A stretch of 43,340 nucleotides of DNA from an uncultured Clostridia bacterium (GTDB lineage: Bacteria > Bacillota > Clostridia > Christensenellales > HGM11417): contig CALVJY010000003.1 of NCBI GenBank assembly GCA_944332455.1, forward strand, positions 113,988 to 157,327, in the 5' to 3' direction. Positions within the stretch are counted from its first letter, which is position 1; each line of letters starts with the position of its first letter. Of this stretch, positions 38,445 through 43,340 are shown in pieces. The translations under genes were made by a program, and so were the position numbers. A model generated the notes under the pieces. The model made no database searches. It was not told the DNA's origin and worked only from the letters and a program-made list of their open reading frames with translations.

Positions 38445-40448
38445 TCAGTTGAGCGCAACCTTGTCCAGCCGACGGGCGGCCTTCTGGCAGTTGGTCCGGA
38501 AAAATTCGGCATAGGCCGGATCTACGGTCAGCTCCCGGCAAAGTTCCAGGGCCATGGCCGTGACCTCGGGGCTGAGGGCGGCATTCAGGGGCAGATCGGC
38601 AGATCCGCTCTGACGGGTGCCGAGCAGATCTCCGGCCCCGCGCAGGGCAAAGTCCCGCTCGCTCAGCTCGAAGCCGTCCGAACAGTTGCGGAGGATCTTC
38701 AGCCGCTCCCAGGCCTCGGGCGCCTCGCTCTCCGAATAGAGCAGGCACCAGCCGTCCCGGCTCCCCCGCCCCACCCGGCCGCGCAGCTGGTGCAGCTGGG
38801 AGAGCCCGAAGCGATCGGCCCCCATGACGCACATCACGGTGGCGTCCGGATGATCCACCCCCACCTCGACCACCGTGGTCGAGACCAGGATGCCGATCTT
38901 GCCCGCCCGGAAGTCCTCCAGCACGGCCTCCTTTTGGGCGGCCTTCAATCCGCCGTGCAGGACGCCGACGGCCGCCCCTCTGCCCCGGAGCTCGCCGGCC
39001 AGTTTTTCCACCGACTCGGCCTCGGAACGGTCCTCGATGAGGGGACAGACCGCATAGACGCCCTCGCCGGTCGCCGCCCGGGCGCAGAGGAAGTCCAGCA
39101 TCTCCGCCCGCTTTGCGGGCGTGACCAGCCGGGTCCTGACCTCTCCCCGCCCCGCGGGCCGGCCGGAGATGGTGGAGACCGAAAGTTCGCCGTACAGCAT
39201 CAGGGCCATGGTCCGGGGAATGGGGGTGGCCGTCATGGACAGCACGTCGGCCTCCCCGGCCTTTTCCGAAAAGGCGGTCCGATGCCGGACCCCGAACCGC
39301 TGCTGCTCGTCGCACACGCACAGCCGCAAATTTTTGAAAACGACCTCCTCGCCCAACAGCGCATGCGTACCGACGGCCAGAGCGGCACCCCCTTCTCTCA
39401 GTTCGGAAAGCACCTTTCGCCGCTCCTGGGCCTTTACAGAGGCTGTCAGAAGCACGGTTTTGATTCCGAAGGGCGAAAGCAGCCTTTGGGCGGTCTCGTA
39501 GTGCTGACGGGCCAGGACTTCGGTCGGCGCCAGAAAAGCGGTCTGAAAGCCCCCCTCGGCCACGCAGAAGGCGGCCGCCATGGCCACCGCGGTCTTGCCG
39601 CAGCCCACGTCGCCCTGCACCAGCCGGTTCATCAGAAAGGGAGCGGACAGATCCATTAAAATGTCCTCCAGCGCCCCCCTCTGCCCCTCGGTCAGGCGAT
39701 AGGGCAGGGCATTTAGAAAGGCCTCCAGCCGCTGCGGAGGGGGCAGCGGCCGGCCCGTTCTGGCCCTGCGGAAACTTCCCGCCACCTTGTGCGCGGCCAG
39801 ATACTGGAAGAAGTCCTCCAGCGCCACCCGCTCCAGGGCGGCCGAGAGGGCCTCGAAGCTGTCGGGCGCGTGTACGGTCCGCAGGCTCTTCCCGTAATCG
39901 GCCAGGCCGTGGGCGGCGGCCAGATCGGCCGGAATGACCGAGACCGGCTCCAGCTCGTCCAGAGCGGCCGGGATCAGCTTGCGGAACACCCCCTGAGGCA
40001 GGCGGTCCCGAAGGGGATAGACGGGCAGGATGCCCTTCAGCTTGCGGACGTCGTCCGCCGGCTCAAATTCGGGATTGGCCACCGAACATTTTCCCCGCTC
40101 CCGCTCCAGGCGGCCGTAAAAGAGGTAACTTTTGCCCTCCTCCAGCCGGTAAAAGACGTAGTCGGCATGAAACCAGACCAGCGAGACCTTGATCTTTCCC
40201 TGCCGGCACTCGGCCAGAAGGTAGGGGCGGCGGGCCTTGGACAGGAGGCGGACCGGCGCCCGGGTCAGCTCGGCCTCGAAGAGCACCCACTCTCCGGCCC
40301 CGGCCCGGCGCAGATCGGTATGCTGCCGGAAATCGAGATAGCGGGAGGGGTAAAAAGCGCACAGATCCCCCAGGGTCTCCAGGCCCAGTTTGTTCAGCTC
40401 CTCCCCCCGCTTTTTGCCCACGCCGGACAGCTCACGCAGGTCGCGCAC
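38445..40448 (-). CDS. recG: ATP-dependent DNA helicase RecG, GTG start
   Basis: This 667-residue enzyme remodels branched DNA at stalled forks. It has an N-terminal wedge/OB domain (about residues 55-150), Walker A QGDVGCGKTAVAM (about 280), APTEVLARQH, motif II CDEQQRFGV (most RecG have DEQH), SMTATPIPRTM, STTVVEVGVDHPDA and QLRGRVGRG, and the C-terminal RecG motif region. The start is GTG at 40448 with a perfect GGAGG 7 nt upstream. It follows fakA, as in the Bacillus rpmB-yloUV-recG region, but a terminator and a 21-bp tandem duplication separate the two. Confidence 0.95.
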   Translation of the reverse strand: MRDLRELSGVGKKRGEELNKLGLETLGDLCAFYPSRYLDFRQHTDLRRAGAGEWVLFEAELTRAPVRLLSKARRPYLLAECRQGKIKVSLVWFHADYVFYRLEEGKSYLFYGRLERERGKCSVANPEFEPADDVRKLKGILPVYPLRDRLPQGVFRKLIPAALDELEPVSVIPADLAAAHGLADYGKSLRTVHAPDSFEALSAALERVALEDFFQYLAAHKVAGSFRRARTGRPLPPPQRLEAFLNALPYRLTEGQRGALEDILMDLSAPFLMNRLVQGDVGCGKTAVAMAAAFCVAEGGFQTAFLAPTEVLARQHYETAQRLLSPFGIKTVLLTASVKAQERRKVLSELREGGAALAVGTHALLGEEVVFKNLRLCVCDEQQRFGVRHRTAFSEKAGEADVLSMTATPIPRTMALMLYGELSVSTISGRPAGRGEVRTRLVTPAKRAEMLDFLCARAATGEGVYAVCPLIEDRSEAESVEKLAGELRGRGAAVGVLHGGLKAAQKEAVLEDFRAGKIGILVSTTVVEVGVDHPDATVMCVMGADRFGLSQLHQLRGRVGRGSRDGWCLLYSESEAPEAWERLKILRNCSDGFELSERDFALRGAGDLLGTRQSGSADLPLNAALSPEVTAMALELCRELTVDPAYAEFFRTNCQKAARRLDKVALN

Positions 40449-40456
40449 GAAATCAC

Positions 40457-40498
40457 CTCCGACAAGATACTTTTAAACTCCGACAAGATACTTTTAAA
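40457..40498. repeat. Exact 21-bp tandem duplication at the recG ribosome site
   Basis: CTCCGACAAGATACTTTTAA plus A occurs at 40457-40477 and again at 40478-40498 without mismatch. Read toward recG, each copy ends in CGGAG, so a decoy half-Shine-Dalgarno lies 21 nt upstream of the real one. Confidence 0.95.
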
Positions 40499-40536
40499 AA
40501 AAGAAAAGAGAGAGACAAACGAGTCCGCTTGTCCCT
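40496..40536 (-). terminator. Terminator of yloU-fakA
   Basis: On the minus strand AGGGACAAGCG (40526-40536) pairs with CGTTTGTCTCT (40511-40521, two G-U pairs), loop GACT, followed by CTCTTTTCTTTTTTT. It lies between fakA and recG and should reduce read-through. Confidence 0.75.
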
Positions 40537-40560
40537 CTGCATTTTTTGGATCCGGTTGAT

Positions 40561-42195
40561 TTATTCCAGCGAGACGATGTAGTAGTAGACCGGCTGCCCG
40601 CCGAAGTGCAGATCCACCTCGCAGTCGGGATAGGCCTCCTGCACCTGGTTGAGCAGCTGCTCGGCGTCCTCCTCCCTGACGTCGGCGCCGTAGTACAGCG
40701 AGATCATCTCGGAGCTTGGGCGCTTGATCTTGTTGATCAGGGCCATGGTGACCTCGGGCAGATCCCCGCCTTTGGAGAGGATGTGCTTGGTGTCCATGCC
40801 GATGTAGTCGCCCTTGTGCAGTTCCAGCCCGTCGATGGAGGTGTCGCGCACGGCATAGGTCACCTGGCCGGAGACCACGTTGTCGATGGCGTTGGACATG
40901 TTGACCTTGTTCTCCTCCACCGAGGCCTCGGGATTGAACATCAGCACCGAGGAGATGCCCTGCGGCACCGTCTTGGTGGGGATGACGTGCAGGGTCTTGC
41001 CCTCCACCAGCGCCTTGGCCTGTTCGGCGGCCAGGATGATGTTTTTGTTGTTGGGGAAAATGAAGACGTGAGAGGCGTTGACCTTGCGCACGGCCTCGGC
41101 GATGTCGTTGGCCGAGGGGTTCATGGTCTGGCCTCCCTCCACCACCACGTCCACGCCCAGGTCCTTGAAGATGGCCGAGAGCCCCTCGCCGGCCGAGACG
41201 GCCAGCATGCCCATCTCCTTCTTCTGCGCCTCGTACATGGCCTTCAGCTGACGGTTCTGCTCCAGCATGTTTTCGATCTTCAGTTTGTCCAGCTCCCCAA
41301 GCTGCAGGCCGTAGGTCAGCGCCTGGCCGGGCTTGTTGGTGTGGACGTGCACCTTGACCAGCTCGAGATCGCCGATGACCAGCACCGAATCCCCGATGTC
41401 CATCAGCTTTTCGCGCAGCTTTTCGATGTCGGCATGGGTGGTCCGCTTGTGCAGGTTGATGATGAAAAACTCGGTGCAGTAGCCGAACTCGATGTCCCCC
41501 AGCGCCGTGATGTCGGCATGATCCATGCTGACGGACTGGGTCTCCGGCCGGAAGGCCTCCTCCGGCAGGCCGGCCACTTCCTCCCCCCGCAGGCCCATCA
41601 GAAAGCCCCGGATGAGGATGAGCAGGCCCTTGCCGCCCGCGTCCACCACGCCGGCCTTTTTCAACACGTCCAGCATGTCGGGGGTCTTGGCCAGGATCAG
41701 ATCGCCCTCGCGGAGGATCTCCTCCAAAAACACTTCGAGGTCCGCGCTCTTGCGGGAAATGCCGGGGGCCTGTTCGGCCAGCACCCGGATGACGGTCAGC
41801 ATGGTGCCCTCCTTGGGCTTGCTGACGGCCTTGTAGGCCACTTCGGCGCCGGCCTTGAAGGCCTTGGCCATGATCTTGACGTCGATTGAGGGCACTTCGC
41901 GGATGACGCTGCAAAAGCCCCGCAGGATCTGGGAGAGAATGACGCCCGAATTGCCCCGGGCGCCCTTTAAGGCTCCCTTGGAGACGGCGTCGGCCACGTC
42001 GCCGAGGTTGTTGCTGCTCTGCTGGGCCAGCTCCTTGGCTGAGGACTGGATGGTCAGCGACATGTTGGTGCCGGTGTCGCCGTCCGGCACCGGAAACACA
42101 TTCAGGGCGTCCACGGCGGATCGGTTGAGATCCAGAAATTTGACGCCGGTCAGAATCATTTTACGGAATGTCGTCCCGTTGATGGTTTTTTGCAT
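40561..42195 (-). CDS. fakA: Fatty acid kinase catalytic subunit FakA (YloV, DAK2 domain)
   Basis: This 544-residue protein has an N-terminal DAK2 ATP-binding domain with VFPVPDGDTGTNMSLT (about residue 33), GARGNSGVILSQILRGF (about 79) and a middle domain. The C-terminal DegV-like-partner region follows to about 540. FakA phosphorylates fatty acids bound to FakB (DegV) proteins, feeding PlsX/PlsY. No fakB is in the window. It follows the Asp23-like yloU gene by 112 bp on the same strand, as in Bacillus. AAAGGAG lies 14 nt before the ATG, slightly far but the best available. Confidence 0.92.
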   Translation of the reverse strand: MQKTINGTTFRKMILTGVKFLDLNRSAVDALNVFPVPDGDTGTNMSLTIQSSAKELAQQSSNNLGDVADAVSKGALKGARGNSGVILSQILRGFCSVIREVPSIDVKIMAKAFKAGAEVAYKAVSKPKEGTMLTVIRVLAEQAPGISRKSADLEVFLEEILREGDLILAKTPDMLDVLKKAGVVDAGGKGLLILIRGFLMGLRGEEVAGLPEEAFRPETQSVSMDHADITALGDIEFGYCTEFFIINLHKRTTHADIEKLREKLMDIGDSVLVIGDLELVKVHVHTNKPGQALTYGLQLGELDKLKIENMLEQNRQLKAMYEAQKKEMGMLAVSAGEGLSAIFKDLGVDVVVEGGQTMNPSANDIAEAVRKVNASHVFIFPNNKNIILAAEQAKALVEGKTLHVIPTKTVPQGISSVLMFNPEASVEENKVNMSNAIDNVVSGQVTYAVRDTSIDGLELHKGDYIGMDTKHILSKGGDLPEVTMALINKIKRPSSEMISLYYGADVREEDAEQLLNQVQEAYPDCEVDLHFGGQPVYYYIVSLE

Positions 42196-42307
42196 AAGCG
42201 GTTAAATGGCTCCTTTTTGGGGCGGGCCGGTGCCCGCGGGGCCGTCTCCCCTTCCAAAAGAGACAGCACAAAATCCCCCCGCCCGGCGGGAGGTCGGAAA
42301 AATTCTA

Positions 42308-42658
42308 TTAAAGTCGGGTGCCGATGATGTTGACGTTGACGGTGTCCACAATCATCCCGGCAAAACGTTCGACGTTGTACTTGACCGCTTCCCTCAAAGA
42401 CTGGGCCACGGCCGAAATGGAGACCCCGAACTTGATGATGACGTAGAGATCGATGTAGATGCGATCCCCCGAGGTCTCGATCTTCACACCCTTGGTCCGC
42501 TGCTCCTTGCGGAACAGGTCGGCCAGATGGTCGGTAAACCGGCGGGAGACCATGTCCACGATGCCGTAGCACTCCATGGCGGTGTGCCCGGCCACTGCGG
42601 CGATGGCCTCGTCCGAAATACTGATCTGTCCATAGGCGTTTTTGGTATTGACAGCCAT
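42308..42658 (-). CDS. yloU: Asp23/Gls24-family envelope stress protein (YloU)
   Basis: This 116-residue protein has the family pattern: GQISISDEAIAAVAGHTAMECYGIVDMVSR, then VKIETSGDRIYIDLYVIIKFGVSI and an end VNVNIIGTRL. Asp23/Gls24 proteins are small, abundant and envelope-associated, and the gene is linked to fakA in many Firmicutes. Two ATGs are possible (42670 and 42658). The second is preferred because GGGAG lies 5 nt upstream and overlaps the first. A TATAAT at 42712-42717 on the minus strand is the likely -10, but no good -35 accompanies it. It is divergent from rpmB. Confidence 0.9.
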   Translation of the reverse strand: MAVNTKNAYGQISISDEAIAAVAGHTAMECYGIVDMVSRRFTDHLADLFRKEQRTKGVKIETSGDRIYIDLYVIIKFGVSISAVAQSLREAVKYNVERFAGMIVDTVNVNIIGTRL

Positions 42659-42836
42659 AGAAACTCCCATCGGTTGGTGAAGGCACTTCCGAAAAATTTT
42701 CAGAAGGCTGTATTATATTTTACATCATCTTTACCGAATTGGCAAATGTTTTTCCCCCCGTGAGACAAAAAAGCCCCTTTTTTTCCGAACTTTTTCCCCT
42801 CCGGCGGGAAAATTTTTCAAAACACCCCCGTTTTGG

Positions 42837-42865
42837 TTGCTTTTTTTCCCCGTTCATGGTATCAT
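42837..42865 (+). promoter_or_regulatory. Sigma-A promoter of rpmB
   Basis: TTGCTT (42837-42842), a 17-bp spacer and TATCAT (42860-42865), about 60 bp ahead of the ATG. Confidence 0.65.
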
Positions 42866-42928
42866 AAGATACGTGCCGAAATGGCGGCAGCAAGATTTTA
42901 ACCCAAAGGGACGGAGGTGTGATAGATT

Positions 42929-43123
42929 ATGTCGAGAGTTTGCAGCATCTGCCAGAAGGGCAAAATGAGCGGCAACAAGGTCAGCCACAGCAACCGCAAG
43001 ACCCCCAAGATCTGGAATGCGAACGTGCAGAAGGTCCGCGTGGTCAAGGACAACGGCAGCATTTCGGCTGAGTACGTCTGCACGAAGTGCTTGAAGAGCG
43101 GCAAAGTCAAACGCGCCATCTGA
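42929..43123 (+). CDS. rpmB: 50S ribosomal protein L28, zinc-binding (C+) form
   Basis: This 64-residue protein starts MSRVCSICQKGKMSGNKVSHS, the L28 signature, and ends CTKCLKSGKVKRAI. The paired CSIC and CTKC make it the four-cysteine, zinc-binding version; zinc-free paralogues are induced on zinc limitation in some species. GGAGG (42913-42917) precedes the ATG. It is divergent from yloU-fakA-recG as in Bacillus. Confidence 0.96.
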   Translation: MSRVCSICQKGKMSGNKVSHSNRKTPKIWNANVQKVRVVKDNGSISAEYVCTKCLKSGKVKRAI

Positions 43124-43153
43124 AGTCCGAACAAACTATCCGTTAACGGATCC

Positions 43154-43182
43154 AAGCCCGTCCCCTTTGGACGGGCTTTTTC
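43154..43182 (+). terminator. Terminator of rpmB
   Basis: AAGCCCGTCC (43154-43163) pairs perfectly with GGACGGGCTT (43169-43178), followed by TTTC. It lies 30 bp past the stop. Confidence 0.92.
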
Positions 43183-43340
43183 TTATGCAGCAAGGAAACC
43201 TTCAAGGCCCCTTCCCCTGAGCGAAACAGATCATCCGCACAGGTCAACGCTTATCTTCTCCGGAGGGGCTTTTTCTTATGCCGGCAAGGAAGAATACCTG
43301 CGAGACCCATTCCCCTGAGCGAAACAGATCATCCGCACAG
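43173..43340 (+). repeat. Tandem repeat beginning in the rpmB terminator, running off the window
   Basis: GGGCTTTTTCTTATGC starts one unit at 43173 and another at 43266. Both units end in CTGAGCGAAACAGATCATCC plus GCACAG (at 43242 and 43340). The period is 93-98 bp. The middle differs by small insertions and substitutions. The second copy ends exactly at the window edge, so more copies may follow. Confidence 0.88.

Overview
The window looks like chromosomal core sequence from a spore-forming, high-GC member of the Firmicutes, most likely class Clostridia near Oscillospirales. The evidence is the sporulation pair yabP/yabQ followed by divIC, a thrS T-box leader, consensus sigma-A promoters (TTGACA-N17-TATAAT), the rpmB / yloU-fakA-recG arrangement known from Bacillus, and two gene fusions (ispH-S1 and DUF1385-prmC) that I associate with Clostridia. 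The taxonomic placement is inference. No prophage, CRISPR array, rRNA or tRNA gene was found.

Layout. Bases 1-6.6 kb read rightward: the end of yabP, yabQ, a MarR regulator with a large MacB-like ABC exporter, then divIC, a Ppx/GppA phosphatase and an M50-type membrane protease coupled by ATGA overlaps. A perfect hairpin at 6661-6696 closes this block. From 6.8 to 42.7 kb all genes read leftward: a second MacB-like ABC protein, an ABC-2 exporter pair, a ribbon-helix-helix protein and an SPFH protein, the cmk-plsC-ispH/S1 operon, purB, a NatAB-type exporter, uvrC, a phosphohexomutase, an SGNH esterase, a zinc-ribbon membrane protein with DUF1385-prmC and prfA, thrS under a T-box, a degenerate receiver-domain protein, a membrane HTH regulator, ribokinase, a URO-D-like protein, and recG, fakA and yloU. 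rpmB is divergent at the right end.

Functional links. PrmC methylates the GGQ motif of RF1, and the two genes are adjacent. Cmk, PlsC and IspH-S1 are translationally coupled. YloU, FakA and RecG sit next to rpmB as in Bacillus. There are four separate ABC export systems, one controlled by a MarR protein with a palindrome over its start site.

The unusual layer is in the intergenic DNA. At least eleven gaps carry a locus-specific tandem duplication (13 to 130 bp units, 2 to 9 copies, exact to decayed). Two gaps share a REP-like palindromic element (TGCATAGTACTATGCA core), and one holds a 180-bp MITE-like element with terminal inverted repeats. The natAB leader stacks a strong promoter, a long hairpin, the palindromic element, a 30-bp repeat and the MITE-like element in about 500 nt. 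Other points of note are an internal Shine-Dalgarno and ATG at the exact ispH/S1 junction, a probable AUU start codon, and a receiver domain lacking its phospho-acceptor aspartate.
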